Positions 35,101-42,449 of a stretch of 64,000 nucleotides of DNA are shown in pieces. The stretch's first letter is position 1. Each line of letters begins with the position of its first letter. The translations under genes and the position numbers were made by a program. A model generated the notes under the pieces. It had not been told where the DNA came from. It searched no databases and saw nothing but the letters and a program-made list of their open reading frames with translations. Source of the DNA: JAJYSO01 sp964586655 (GTDB lineage Bacteria > Bacteroidota > Bacteroidia > Flavobacteriales > Flavobacteriaceae); NCBI GenBank assembly GCA_964586655.1, contig CAZPGY010000012.1:1-64000 (forward strand), read 5' to 3'.

Positions 35101-35327
35101 TGGTTGCCGGAATGATTCCGATGGCCATTGGATTTGGAGAAGGCGGCGGTCAGGTAGCACCTTTAGGACAGGCCGTTATTGGCGGACTGATATGCTCTAC
35201 CCTCACGGCTTTGACGGTGTTACCGTTTATTTATAACGTGGCTTTTCATAAATCCACCCTTAAAAAAGTATCCTTAGATCCGGATGACAAAAACAGTAAA
35301 TTTTATCACAACACTTTAAATGCTTAA
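32169..35327 (+). CDS. RND-family efflux permease
   Basis: A 1052-residue inner-membrane proton antiporter of full RND length, with 12 membrane segments and two large periplasmic loops. The N-terminus (MNIIRLALRKPIAVIVAVLAI) and TM4 motif LALSIGILVDEATVTIENI are diagnostic. The proton-relay pair is D-E here rather than the usual D-D. The second half carries GIIMAVGVSISNAVLLID. It resembles the multidrug (HAE) branch more than metal CzcA, but substrate is unknown. It is flanked by its TolC and adaptor genes with gaps of 8 and 3 bp, so one transcript is nearly certain. Confidence 0.93.
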   Translation: MNIIRLALRKPIAVIVAVLAIIYFSITTISNIKIDIFPEVEAPAVYIAMPYGGLSPAYMDGFAANQLQKTLVFVSGVKNLELKSVQGLTLIKLSFKPGTDMAEAQAQIATQVSRAMAFLPPGAVAPQVVRFDAAAQPIGQLVFESPKRSIPELQNMVGSIIRPSFVTIPGISAPAPFGGNNRSMVINTDPEKMKAYGLTAEDILRALNKNNFPSPAGNIDINGVNYMAPVNTLGSDPESFMDIPITKRDGHTIFIKDVAQAKISSDKVTGYALVNGKRTVYLPVIKKSSASTLAAINNIKQAVPRLQSYLPKDVKIDFVFDQSDYIENSLNNLIHEGILGALLTGLMILLFLGDTRGALIVIFTIPIAILTAIIVLSLFGLTINIMTLSGLALSIGILVDEATVTIENIHQHFDKDKSKARAILDALLEISVPKFLILLCILAVLVPSFMMSGIPKDMFMPLSIAVGAAMTASYLASQTFVPVIANWFMKQKKKPKVQKESRFDRFKARYLRFIDNNEARKKWILAGYGFIAILLIGMLFKNIGTNILPPSESKDLQLRIKAPIGSSLDVTEDYVLQVRKEINDYIAPQELAITSAFVGMNSPNTPINPIFLFTSSSNDAVLRFSLPENFERDIEEFRQGLRQQLTAKFPQLQFSFEPMELVEKILGQGYATPISIEVLGRELNKVKNYAEKIAHRLKAKDFLKDVQIAEPVEYPAISINIDRARANQLGVSLQDISAVLTTATSSSRFVNKSMWLDPNSGLVFQLQMQLEDAQINAISDLKNLPLRSGKHSPILADVADIKTTHIPGQVNRKGPNRYVTLTANIENIDLGSATQEVQDILDNMETPPRGYHANLVGKVGILKETLSGLESGLLVAIVVIFLLLTAYYQSFKISLVIVSVVPAVVAGSLLSLSLLGSTLNLQSYMGIIMAVGVSISNAVLLIDQAEIARKRKLLNVPDSIRSAVNTRFRPILMTTIAMVAGMIPMAIGFGEGGGQVAPLGQAVIGGLICSTLTALTVLPFIYNVAFHKSTLKKVSLDPDDKNSKFYHNTLNA

Positions 35328-35330
35328 ACC

Positions 35331-36431
35331 ATGAAAACTATCTTTAACCTCTTGTGTCTCATTGCACTGTCGGGATTGTTGATATCCTGCGGACAGAAGA
35401 CCAATGCCAAAACCAATGAAAAACCTGAAGACACCAGGATTCCACAACTTCAAATCACCTCAATTAAAACCGACACCCTGGCTTATGCCTTGACCCTTCC
35501 GGGAAATTTAAAACCCTATGAACAGGTAAAGCTATACGCCAAAATCGACGGTTTTGTAACCGATTTAAAAGTCGATCGCGGAGATCACGTCAAAAAAGGA
35601 CAACTCTTGATGCGCATTGAAGCCCCGGAAATTCAGCAACAATTATTAGCGGCAAAAGCCAAAAAACGCGAGGTCATTGAAAAGATGCAATTCAGCCGTC
35701 AAAACTATCAGCGCATCGCCGAAGCTGCAGTTGTTGAAGGAGCAGTTTCCATTACCGAATTACAACAGGCACACACCGCTTATTTGGCAGATAGCGCAAC
35801 TTATCAAGCGGTAAAAGCTGAAGTGGCTGCCGCTAAACAGCTGGCACAGTACACCAAAATCACTGCTCCTTTTGACGGCGTAATTACCCGGCGATTTGTC
35901 TCTCCGGGAGCTTTGGTGGGTGGCGGCCAAAAGCCGTTGGTACAATTAAAGCAAGAAGACAAATTGCGTCTCGAAGTAGCAGTTCCCGCAGAACATGTAA
36001 AAGGATTGCAACCCGGCACCAAAGCTTTCTTTAAGGTCAATGCTTATCCCGGAAAAAAATTCCCGGCAAACCTCTCGCGAAGCAGTCGGTCCTTTAATCC
36101 CGATTTGCGTTCTATGATGATTGAATTTGATGTCGACAACTCAAAAAAACTTCTCAATGGCGGAGCTTATGCCCAAGTCACTTTACATTTAGAGCGTTCT
36201 CAACCCAGTCTAATGGTGCCTCAATCAAGCGTAATGACCACCAATTCCAAAGTTTATATTGCCAAAGTAGTCGCCGGAAAAATTCAACTCACTCCGGTCA
36301 TCACCGGTCTGTCACACAATCATCAAGTTGAAGTGTACGGTAAAGTTCAATCCGGCGATCAAATTGTGGTAAAGGGCAATTCTACTTTAAAGGAAGGGAT
36401 GCAAATTGAAGCTGAATTGGTGAAACTGTGA
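35331..36431 (+). CDS. Periplasmic adaptor (membrane fusion protein) of the RND pump
   Basis: A 366-residue lipoprotein adaptor (LSGLLISC lipobox, cysteine near residue 20). The barrel-sandwich hybrid is visible as AKIDGFVTDLKVDRGDHVKKGQLLMRIE and, after the helical hairpin, ITAPFDGVITRRFVSPGALV. The beta-barrel and membrane-proximal domains follow (KLRLEVAVPAEHV, VEVYGKVQSGDQIVVKGNSTLKEGM). It joins TolC and permease. The gene order tolC-permease-adaptor is unusual; the adaptor more often comes first. Confidence 0.93.
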   Translation: MKTIFNLLCLIALSGLLISCGQKTNAKTNEKPEDTRIPQLQITSIKTDTLAYALTLPGNLKPYEQVKLYAKIDGFVTDLKVDRGDHVKKGQLLMRIEAPEIQQQLLAAKAKKREVIEKMQFSRQNYQRIAEAAVVEGAVSITELQQAHTAYLADSATYQAVKAEVAAAKQLAQYTKITAPFDGVITRRFVSPGALVGGGQKPLVQLKQEDKLRLEVAVPAEHVKGLQPGTKAFFKVNAYPGKKFPANLSRSSRSFNPDLRSMMIEFDVDNSKKLLNGGAYAQVTLHLERSQPSLMVPQSSVMTTNSKVYIAKVVAGKIQLTPVITGLSHNHQVEVYGKVQSGDQIVVKGNSTLKEGMQIEAELVKL

Positions 36432-36489
36432 GGGGCACTCACAGCCAAGAAGAAATTATTAACTAAATTTAACCCATAAGACTAAAACC

Positions 36490-37122
36490 ATGAAGAAGGA
36501 AGCCCCCAAAAGAAAACGAAAACGGATTGGCAAATTCATTGAATATGGATTTGTGGTGTTGTTTATCGGTTTGTTGTTTACTACCGACCTCAAAGCAGAG
36601 GTCTTCGGATTTATCCAACGGGGACTGTTAAAGATTGGTTTGTTTACTCCGGAGGTAGAAATAGATGCTAAGCATGGAGAGGCCCAAAAAAATACGGCCG
36701 AACCCTATCACCATCGCAATCTTATATTAGAAGATCAAAACGGAGAAAGCCTACACTTAAACGATTTGAAAGGAAAAGTAGTGTTCATCAACTTTTGGGC
36801 AACTTGGTGTCCGCCTTGCATAGCGGAAATGCCGGGAATCAACAAGTTATATCAAGACTATGCTCAGGATGATGAAGTGGTTTTTTTAATGATTTCTCAA
36901 GACCAAGAATTTGCCAAAGCCAAAGCCTTTTTAAAACGTAAAGACTTCGATTTTGACATTTACACCCCCAGGTCAACAATCCCGAAAGCCCTGCAATCCA
37001 GCGGCATTCCCAACACCCTTGTATTGGCCAAAGATGGAGATATCGAATTCAAGCATGTGGGATTGGGCAACTATAACACCGAAACATTTAAAAAATTTAT
37101 AAATCACTTAAAATCAATGTAA
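36490..37122 (+). CDS. Membrane-anchored TlpA-type thiol-disulfide oxidoreductase
   Basis: A 210-residue protein with a basic N-terminus (KKEAPKRKRKRIGKF) and a single membrane anchor (about residues 19-36), then a periplasmic thioredoxin domain. The active site is WCPPC in VFINFWATWCPPCIAEMPGINKLY and the cis-proline loop is SGIPNTLVL. It is expected to reduce or isomerise periplasmic disulfides. It is 58 bp after the RND adaptor on the same strand, suggesting linked expression. It is a close paralogue of the TlpA protein at 39182-39745. Confidence 0.9.
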   Translation: MKKEAPKRKRKRIGKFIEYGFVVLFIGLLFTTDLKAEVFGFIQRGLLKIGLFTPEVEIDAKHGEAQKNTAEPYHHRNLILEDQNGESLHLNDLKGKVVFINFWATWCPPCIAEMPGINKLYQDYAQDDEVVFLMISQDQEFAKAKAFLKRKDFDFDIYTPRSTIPKALQSSGIPNTLVLAKDGDIEFKHVGLGNYNTETFKKFINHLKSM

Positions 37123-37160
37123 TGAAATACAAAACCTCTATTGTAAAAGTCAGTTCTCCT

Positions 37161-37565
37161 ATGAAAAAAATCTTAATGACCACGATAACGCTTCTGATTA
37201 TTGGTGCGCTTACGACGGTCTATGGACAAGAAAAAAACTTTGTAATCTCTACCGGGAATCCTCATCACATTCCGGTGATTATCAAATCGGCCAATAAGAT
37301 TGCCGAAGAATACCAAGGCCGGCTCGGAACAATAGCGATTGTTCTCTATGGTGATGCGGTGCAAGACCTGGATCAAAAAGCGACTTCGCAGCCCTGGTTT
37401 CAACAAGTAAAAAGTGAGGCCATCAAATTTAAAGCCTGTCATTTGGCTTTAGACAAACGCGATGTTGATGAAAGCCTGATGCCCAAACAATTTGAAGTAG
37501 TGCCCAACGCCTTGGTGTACATTCTAAAACTCAAGGACAAAGGGTATATCGCTTTTGATTTTTAG
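37161..37565 (+). CDS. Exported DsrE-family protein
   Basis: A 134-residue protein. The ATG at 37161 gives a signal peptide (MKKILMTTITLLIIGALTTVYGQ). An earlier ATG at 37122 overlaps the TlpA stop codon (TAATG) and would allow translational coupling but adds 13 residues before the signal. The mature fold is DsrE/DsrF-like: VISTGNPHHIPVIIKSANKIAEE, TIAIVLYGDAVQDL and VVPNALVYILKLKDKGYIAF. The single cysteine in KFKACHLALDKRD sits where DsrE proteins carry a sulfur-relay cysteine. The role is inferred as thiol or sulfur handling with the adjacent TlpA. Confidence 0.7.
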   Translation: MKKILMTTITLLIIGALTTVYGQEKNFVISTGNPHHIPVIIKSANKIAEEYQGRLGTIAIVLYGDAVQDLDQKATSQPWFQQVKSEAIKFKACHLALDKRDVDESLMPKQFEVVPNALVYILKLKDKGYIAFDF

Positions 37566-37682
37566 TCTTGAATTTCAATTTTACACCAAATTGATTTATA
37601 GCCTATAGGTTTATGAGGGGAATTATGAAAATAATACCGTAATGACAATTAGTATAACTAAAAGGTTACCCTACTGATTTTT

Positions 37683-37769
37683 AACATTTTAATCATTTTG
37701 AATTCCCCGCTTATTTTCATCGGCTCTAAAGCCCGGCTGTTGTGAGCTATCCCTTTTATGTTAGCGACC
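37683..37769 (+). repeat. Family D repeat, copy 2
   Basis: The same roughly 88-bp sequence as 27250-27337 in the same orientation, with a few substitutions. In both copies it is preceded by AATGACAATTA and follows the last gene of a plus-strand unit (a threonine dehydrogenase gene and the DsrE gene). Confidence 0.65.
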
Positions 37770-37802
37770 TATTAGGAGTTAAAAGTAATTTAGCAAGGGA
37801 AA

Positions 37803-37906
37803 TGACGGAACAACCGGAGGAACGCCCCTCTTGGGAAGGGGAATGATTCCCCTCTTTTCAGGAGAGGTGCCCGCAGGGCGGGGTGTTACCCTCCGTCACG
37901 ACGGAG
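37803..37906 (-). repeat. Family C palindromic repeat, copy 1
   Basis: A GC-rich hairpin-forming repeat running from TGACGGA (37803) to GGTGTTACC (37890), with CCCCTCTTGGGAAGGGG and GGTGCCCGCAGGGCGGGG inside. The palindrome CTCCGTCACGACGGAG (37891-37906) is appended. It matches the reverse complement of 55153-55262 except for a missing block of about 20 bp. No ORF of substance is encoded. Confidence 0.7.
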
Positions 37907-38024
37907 TAATTTTTTGTAAGGGAATTAGAAAGTGCTGTGTGTTTAGTCTGAAACTCATATTGAAAATACTCCTCAGTGCTGACTTGACTTATGCGAAAAT
38001 GAAAATTTTTGGTCTATTTCAATA

Positions 38025-38039
38025 ATCACTTCCGTATAA
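38025..38039 (+). repeat. Family E inverted repeat, left copy
   Basis: ATCACTTCCGTATAA is the exact inverted match (15 of 15) of TTATACGGAAGTGAT at 39779-39793. The two enclose 1.74 kb holding a GLPGLI gene and a tlpA paralogue. Confidence 0.6.
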
Positions 38040-38065
38040 CTAAATAATAACTCCGGAAAATTTCA

Positions 38066-38182
38066 TCACAGTAATCCCAACCCAACAGTTGCATTAAAAT
38101 CCAATCCCTTGTCAATATGCTGAATATCCTCAATTAACTTGCCCCCTCCTAAAATGAATATAGTCGAGTGCAAATACTGCTG
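38066..38182 (-). pseudogene. Possible remnant of a coding gene (38 codons)
   Basis: On the minus strand, a protein-like stretch (IFILGGGKLIEDIQ, then GLDFNATVGLGLL) ends with a TGA at 38068-38066 and is cut by an in-frame TAA at 38185-38183. It has no start codon. The composition suggests a C-terminal fragment of a glycine-rich, barrel-like protein, but nothing definite. The rest of the gap from 38183 to 38293 shows no gene. Confidence 0.25.
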
Positions 38183-38293
38183 TTATTTTTGTTTATATTT
38201 TATTGAACTAATAAATTAGTTTTATTTGCAGAAACCGAGATAATATTGTAATATAGTCAACCGATTCAATTTTAAATCAATAAACGCACATTT

Positions 38294-39049
38294 ATGAAAC
38301 CCTTATTTAATGCCATCTTATTGACCTTTCTCTTGGGCTCTTTCAGCCTTTCCGCCCAAATTAAATCGGGTGAAATCACCTACAAAGTAAAAATCTCTAA
38401 GGATCTTAAAGAAATGTTAGCTCGGCAATCGAAAGACCAATCCATGAATCGGGCTTATCAAACGATGTTACAAAATCTACAAAACAGCCTGCCGCTTCTC
38501 AGCTATTCCCTAAAATTTAACGAACAAGAAAGCCTCTTTAAAAGCAACAAAACCATGTCTATTGACAAAAGCAACACGTCTCAATTAGCCGCCATAACAG
38601 CCGGAAAGGGAGTATTTTACACCGACCTCACACATGACAAGCTTATTCATCAAACAGTGTTGATCACCAATGGCCAAACCTATCGTGTCCTAAGAAAATT
38701 ATCAGATTACAACTGGCAGATTACGGAAGAGCGCAAACGCATCAAAGGCTACCTGTGCTATAAGGCGATTCTTCAACCCAAAACCAAACAAAAATTTACT
38801 ACTGTCGCTTGGTTCTGTCCTCAATTGCCGCTTTCTTTCGGCCCCTCCAAGTCCGGAGGATTGCCGGGATTAATCTTAGAATTTCACGAAAAAGGAGCCA
38901 TTATCTTTTACGCAGATTCCATTAAATTCAGTGCGGAAACCGTTTCCATCAACAAACCAAAGGAAGGTCGATTGATTACGCAAGAAGATTTTAAGCGCAT
39001 CGTCATGAAAACCCTACCGAAAAAGCTAAAACGCTCCTCTCGCCAGTAA
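38294..39049 (+). CDS. GLPGLI family protein
   Basis: A 251-residue exported protein (signal peptide ending LSAQ, about residues 1-21) carrying the hallmark SGGLPGLILEFHEKG in its last third. GLPGLI proteins are confined to Bacteroidota and are of unknown function. Other family features are SGEITYKVKIS at the mature N-terminus and AWFCPQLPLSFGPSKSG before the signature. It is a single gene whose 3' end faces the tlpA gene at 39182; both lie between 15-bp inverted repeats. Confidence 0.9.
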   Translation: MKPLFNAILLTFLLGSFSLSAQIKSGEITYKVKISKDLKEMLARQSKDQSMNRAYQTMLQNLQNSLPLLSYSLKFNEQESLFKSNKTMSIDKSNTSQLAAITAGKGVFYTDLTHDKLIHQTVLITNGQTYRVLRKLSDYNWQITEERKRIKGYLCYKAILQPKTKQKFTTVAWFCPQLPLSFGPSKSGGLPGLILEFHEKGAIIFYADSIKFSAETVSINKPKEGRLITQEDFKRIVMKTLPKKLKRSSRQ

Positions 39050-39181
39050 ATCTTTTATCATATTTGGCCTTATCTCTTAAAACGAAAACCACAGCTATTG
39101 CATCCCCCCCATTTTCGACCCCGATCAATACAAAATCATTCTCCTTTTTTATAGAGGCAGTTTATATACAACCCGGAGTGT

Positions 39182-39745
39182 TCATTTCTGCTTATAATCT
39201 TGCTTACTCAAATAGTTTAAAAACTGCACAAACTGTTTTGAATAATAGCGTTGTGCGCCGGCATGAGAATATACAATCCGGCCAGATTTGTCGAGAATAA
39301 AAGTAGTGGGAATACTTTCAACCCTAAACCTATAAGGGATACGTCCTTTAATTTTATAGATATCAAAATGAAATCCCCATTTCTCTCGAAACTGCCGAGC
39401 TTTTCTAAAGCTGCGATCCATAGTGACCATCAAAAACACCACCTCTTCTTCATCTGAAAATTCTTGATACAATCCATCTATACCGGGCATCTCAGTAACA
39501 CAAGGCGCACACCAGGAAGCCCAGAAGTTGAGAAAAACCACCTTCCCATGGAGATCTGACAATTTTATTTTTTCTCCTCTTTGGCTTTTTAAAGTCAATT
39601 CTTGATCAGCTTCCCTTTCATCTTCTGCCAAAACTGTTTTTAAACCCGATGTATCCACCGTTTTAAAATCCGTTGAATTGTCGCCCATTGCAAACACCAA
39701 CAAACTGATAATACTTATGAACATGTTTTTTATACCTGATTTCAT
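39182..39745 (-). CDS. TlpA-type thiol-disulfide oxidoreductase, paralogue
   Basis: A 187-residue exported thioredoxin-fold protein. The ATG at 39745 gives a hydrophobic N-terminal signal or anchor (MFISIISLLVFAM). The active site is WCAPC in VFLNFWASWCAPCVTEMPGIDGLY and the cis-proline loop is VESIPTTFIL. It is clearly paralogous to the TlpA protein at 36490-37122: both share GKVVF-NFWA-WC-PC--EMPGI--LYQ and EVVFLM. Here it is not in the RND operon but convergent with the GLPGLI gene. TATATTTG at 39770-39777 is its -7 element. Confidence 0.88.
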   Translation of the reverse strand: MKSGIKNMFISIISLLVFAMGDNSTDFKTVDTSGLKTVLAEDEREADQELTLKSQRGEKIKLSDLHGKVVFLNFWASWCAPCVTEMPGIDGLYQEFSDEEEVVFLMVTMDRSFRKARQFREKWGFHFDIYKIKGRIPYRFRVESIPTTFILDKSGRIVYSHAGAQRYYSKQFVQFLNYLSKQDYKQK

Positions 39746-39769
39746 GATGTTGCTTCTATCCTGTATTGA

Positions 39770-39777
39770 CAAATATA
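39770..39777 (-). promoter_or_regulatory. -7 promoter element of the tlpA paralogue
   Basis: TATATTTG on the minus strand, directly inside the right 15-bp inverted repeat (39779-39793). Confidence 0.5.
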
Positions 39778-39778
39778 C

Positions 39779-39793
39779 TTATACGGAAGTGAT
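39779..39793 (-). repeat. Family E inverted repeat, right copy
   Basis: TTATACGGAAGTGAT, the exact reverse complement of 38025-38039. A third variant with one mismatch over 16 bases is at 464-479. Confidence 0.6.
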
Positions 39794-39839
39794 TTTTTAA
39801 ATAGACGCAATATTTTGTCGTAACAGTTTCAAAGGCTAA

Positions 39840-40013
39840 CTCGAAAAATTCACCACAAATTGAGGGATAATTAAATAGTTCTCAGGCTATCAAGGAATTA
39901 ACGGTATAAATAGACAAAATATAAAGGCTCAAATTAACAAGCCTGTACAACCCTTCAAGTTATACCGTTAAAAAACAAGCCAAATACAAAATAAATCTCA
40001 TAAATTTCCCGAG
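39840..40013 (+). repeat. Family B repeat, copy 2
   Basis: This runs from CTCGAAAAATTCACC to AAATTTCCCGAG, imperfect terminal inverted repeats. The interior shares GGTATAAATAGACAAAATAT with copy 3 and AACAAGCCTGTACAACCC with copy 1. CTAA directly precedes and follows it, a possible 4-bp target duplication. Confidence 0.6.
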
Positions 40014-40031
40014 CTAAAGCAAAAAACAGAC

Positions 40032-40190
40032 ATGGCCATAACATCTCGCTTGCTCGGGATTAGCGAAGAGATTTGTGCTATCGATATTGAACAAGCATTT
40101 AAAAATTGGCATTATAACGACAAATTTTATCACAAAGCAATGATTAGGCGTTTCGCTCAATTTGGTTTGCATTATTGTATTATTCTCTAA
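40032..40190 (+). CDS. Possible small ORF of 52 residues
   Basis: An ATG-to-TAA frame beginning MAITSRLLGISEEICAID and ending HYCIIL, directly after the family B repeat and ending 41 bp before the GreA/GreB-like gene. It has plausible protein composition, but no family is recognised, the frame is open back into the repeat, and there is no supporting promoter. It may be a decayed fragment. Confidence 0.25.
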   Translation: MAITSRLLGISEEICAIDIEQAFKNWHYNDKFYHKAMIRRFAQFGLHYCIIL

Positions 40191-40230
40191 AATTAATTAT
40201 GTTAGGGCGTTTAAACTCCTTTATTTTATT

Positions 40231-40740
40231 ATGAGTCGAGGATTTGTCAAAGAAGAAGACCAGGAAGAAGCCCCAATAATTTCTCCACGAGCGGCATTGC
40301 CGCCCGGGGTTACCAATTATGTAACCGCCGTTGGTAAACAAGCTTTGCTCAACGAAAAAAAAGCCTTGGAAACCGAACAAAAAAACCTGCCTCATGACAA
40401 TGAAACTGAGCGTCGTCGCGCTTCTATGGCCCTTGACGGAAAGTTAAAATTATTGAACGAGCGCATCAATTCGGCACGAGTAATTGACCTCAAGACCCAA
40501 CCTCAAAATGAGGTGCGCTTTGGGGCTAAAGTAAAATTCAATAATGGAAAACAAAATTTGACTTTTCAGATTGTCGGCGTGGATGAAGCCGATGTCAAAC
40601 AGCAAAAAATTGCTTTTACCGCCCCCATTGCTCGTGCTTTGATTGGCCATAAAGTTGGAGAAACAGCAGAATTTAAACGCGGTGCGACCACACAGCAACT
40701 TCACCTTAAAGAGATTACTTATCCCGCTAAAAATCCCTAA
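40231..40740 (+). CDS. GreA/GreB-family transcription elongation factor-like protein
   Basis: A 169-residue protein starting MSRGFVKEEDQEEAP. This ATG is preferred over a TTG in frame at 40162 because it gives the family's N-terminus. An N-terminal basic/acidic helical segment (ALETEQKNLPHDNETERRR, LLNERINSARVID) is followed by a C-terminal FKBP-like domain (VRFGAKVKFNN, TFQIVGVDEADV, APIARALIGHKVGETAEF). The C-terminal half is the Gre factor secondary-channel domain. It may act on stalled RNA polymerase, although the coiled coil is shorter than in GreA. Confidence 0.85.
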   Translation: MSRGFVKEEDQEEAPIISPRAALPPGVTNYVTAVGKQALLNEKKALETEQKNLPHDNETERRRASMALDGKLKLLNERINSARVIDLKTQPQNEVRFGAKVKFNNGKQNLTFQIVGVDEADVKQQKIAFTAPIARALIGHKVGETAEFKRGATTQQLHLKEITYPAKNP

Positions 40741-40753
40741 ATCCTCCCCAAAA

Positions 40754-41176
40754 GTGTTGACACAAAAAAAATTCCCCTCAGCAATCGACCGCGTTGTCTC
40801 GATGAGTATCGGGGTAATTTTACTGTTTATTACTGTCCTATTTTTAATGCAATTGATTTGGGTTATTGCCGGCGGAATGCTGCTCTTGGACCTCTTTGTA
40901 GCGTACACCTTTTTCACGACGGCTTATGAAATTACTCCCGACACTCTCCGGATAAAATGTGGATTTTATTCCAAAGCAATTTCCATATCGTCTATTCGAA
41001 AAATGACACGCATCAAAAGTATTGTAAATGCACCTGCCAATTCTTTTACACGCTTAGAGATTTTTTATAATTCCTACGACTCCATTATGATTTCGCCAAA
41101 ACGAGAAACCGAATTCGTCAAACAATTGCTCGAGTATAATCCGGGGATTGAAATTGAGCTTCCTTATGCTGTATAA
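40754..41176 (+). CDS. PH-domain membrane protein with non-ATG start
   Basis: About 140 residues. There is no suitable ATG; a GTG at 40754 or TTG at 40757 gives the expected N-terminus KKFPSAIDRVVS, just 13 bp after the Gre-like stop. Two membrane helices (about residues 18-36 and 42-60) are followed by a PH-like domain (YEITPDTLRIKCGFYSKAIS, IRKMTRIKSIVNAP, SIMISPKRETEFVKQLL). It resembles bacterial PH-domain (bPH/YyaB) proteins. It is probably co-expressed with the upstream gene. Function unknown. Confidence 0.7.
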   Translation: MLTQKKFPSAIDRVVSMSIGVILLFITVLFLMQLIWVIAGGMLLLDLFVAYTFFTTAYEITPDTLRIKCGFYSKAISISSIRKMTRIKSIVNAPANSFTRLEIFYNSYDSIMISPKRETEFVKQLLEYNPGIEIELPYAV

Positions 41177-41179
41177 ATC

Positions 41180-42403
41180 CTATTTCTCAGCATTCAAATC
41201 CCGGGCAATTAACCAAGCCTCACTCCAACAAGCTTGAAAATTAAATCCGCCGGTCACCGCATCGATATCGAGTACTTCTCCTGCCAGATAAAAATCAGGC
41301 AAAGTCTTGGATTGCATGGTTTTAAAGTCGATTTCTTTCAAATCTACTCCGCCGGCAGTCACAAATTCTTCTTTAAACGTACTTTTTCCGTTGACTTTGA
41401 ACTGAAAATCGCATAAATTCTGAACAATAGTACGCTGATGTTTCTTAGGTAAATTGGCCAACTGTAAAGACGGATCGATATGATTCATTTCCAAAATACG
41501 ATGCCAAAATCGCCGACTCACGTCAAATATCTTGGCGTTACCCACAGATTTCCGTGTTTGTTGTTGCTTGTATTCTTCAAAATGCTGAAGTGCTGCTTCC
41601 TGATTCATTCCTATAAAGTTGACGCCTATCTCAAATTGATAATTCAAAGCCTGCAAATCACGCGCACACCAAGCCGAGAGTTTCAATACCGCCGGACCGC
41701 TCAATCCCCAGTGAGTCATCAGTAAGGCGCCGCTTTCTCGGGTGCCAAGTGCCGGGATTTCAACAACTGCCTCCGGAAAAGAGGTTCCCATAAGTCCGTC
41801 TAAAATCTGATGTTGAATATTAAACGTAAACAAGGAGGGCACCAAATCGACAACAGGCAATTGCAATTTCCGCAGCATTTGATAGGCCTTGGGCGAACTC
41901 CCCGTACAAAACACTATTTTATCAGCTGTATAGGTCTTGTTTTTGGTGCTTATTTCCCATTCCTGATTACGGCGTTTGATTTCTTGAACGCCTTCTTTTG
42001 TTTTTATCACCGTCCCTTGCGCTAAAGCTGCCTCCATTAACACATTGATGACACTTTGCGAAGAATCGGTAACGGGAAAAATCCGGTTATCTGCTTCAAT
42101 TTTTAAGCGCAATCCTCGTTCTTCAAACCAGGTCATGGTATCACCGGGCTGAAATTTGGTAAACACGCCTCTCAACTCTTTGTGTCCGCGCGGATAATAA
42201 TTTACCAGCACTTTCGGGTCAAAACAAGCATGGGTAACATTGCAACGCCCACCGCCGGCAATTTTCACTTTCTGCAGCACGTTTTTAGCCCGTTCAAACA
42301 GGGCAATCTCATATTTATCACCGTCTAAATTGGCCGCCGTAAAAAATCCGGCTGCCCCTCCGCCAATAATTGCCACTCGTTTTTTGTGTATGTTTTGTTC
42401 CAT
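41180..42403 (-). CDS. HI0933-like (BaiN/YhiN) flavoprotein oxidoreductase
   Basis: A 407-residue FAD-dependent oxidoreductase. The start at 42403 (MEQNIHKKRVAIIGGGAAGFFTA) places the FAD Rossmann motif GGGAAG at the N-terminus; an upstream extension overlaps the divergent Rrf2 gene. Other signatures are VKIAGGGRCNVTHACFDP, CTGSSPKAYQMLRKL, LLMTHWGLSGPAVLKLSAW and GGFNFQACWSEAWLIARDL at the end. The physiological substrate of this family is not established. Its -7 element is TAAATTTG at 42419-42426. Confidence 0.9.
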   Translation of the reverse strand: MEQNIHKKRVAIIGGGAAGFFTAANLDGDKYEIALFERAKNVLQKVKIAGGGRCNVTHACFDPKVLVNYYPRGHKELRGVFTKFQPGDTMTWFEERGLRLKIEADNRIFPVTDSSQSVINVLMEAALAQGTVIKTKEGVQEIKRRNQEWEISTKNKTYTADKIVFCTGSSPKAYQMLRKLQLPVVDLVPSLFTFNIQHQILDGLMGTSFPEAVVEIPALGTRESGALLMTHWGLSGPAVLKLSAWCARDLQALNYQFEIGVNFIGMNQEAALQHFEEYKQQQTRKSVGNAKIFDVSRRFWHRILEMNHIDPSLQLANLPKKHQRTIVQNLCDFQFKVNGKSTFKEEFVTAGGVDLKEIDFKTMQSKTLPDFYLAGEVLDIDAVTGGFNFQACWSEAWLIARDLNAEK

Positions 42404-42418
42404 AAAATGATAAAGGTT

Positions 42419-42445
42419 CAAATTTATCCTTTTTATGTAAGTTTG
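42419..42445. promoter_or_regulatory. Overlapping divergent promoters (flavoprotein and Rrf2 genes)
   Basis: The minus strand has TAAATTTG at 42426-42419 (flavoprotein) and the plus strand TAAGTTTG at 42438-42445 (Rrf2). The -7 elements are 11 bp apart, so the two RNA polymerases would exclude each other. The Rrf2 ATG at 42450 lies 5 bp past its -7 element, implying a leaderless or almost leaderless message. Confidence 0.6.
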
Positions 42446-42449
42446 CAGT

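Noticed and set aside
37831..38025. Plus-strand frame of 64 codons over the family C repeat
   Set aside because: It is formed by the repeat's GC-rich hairpin and adjoining AT-rich DNA; no start context or protein pattern.
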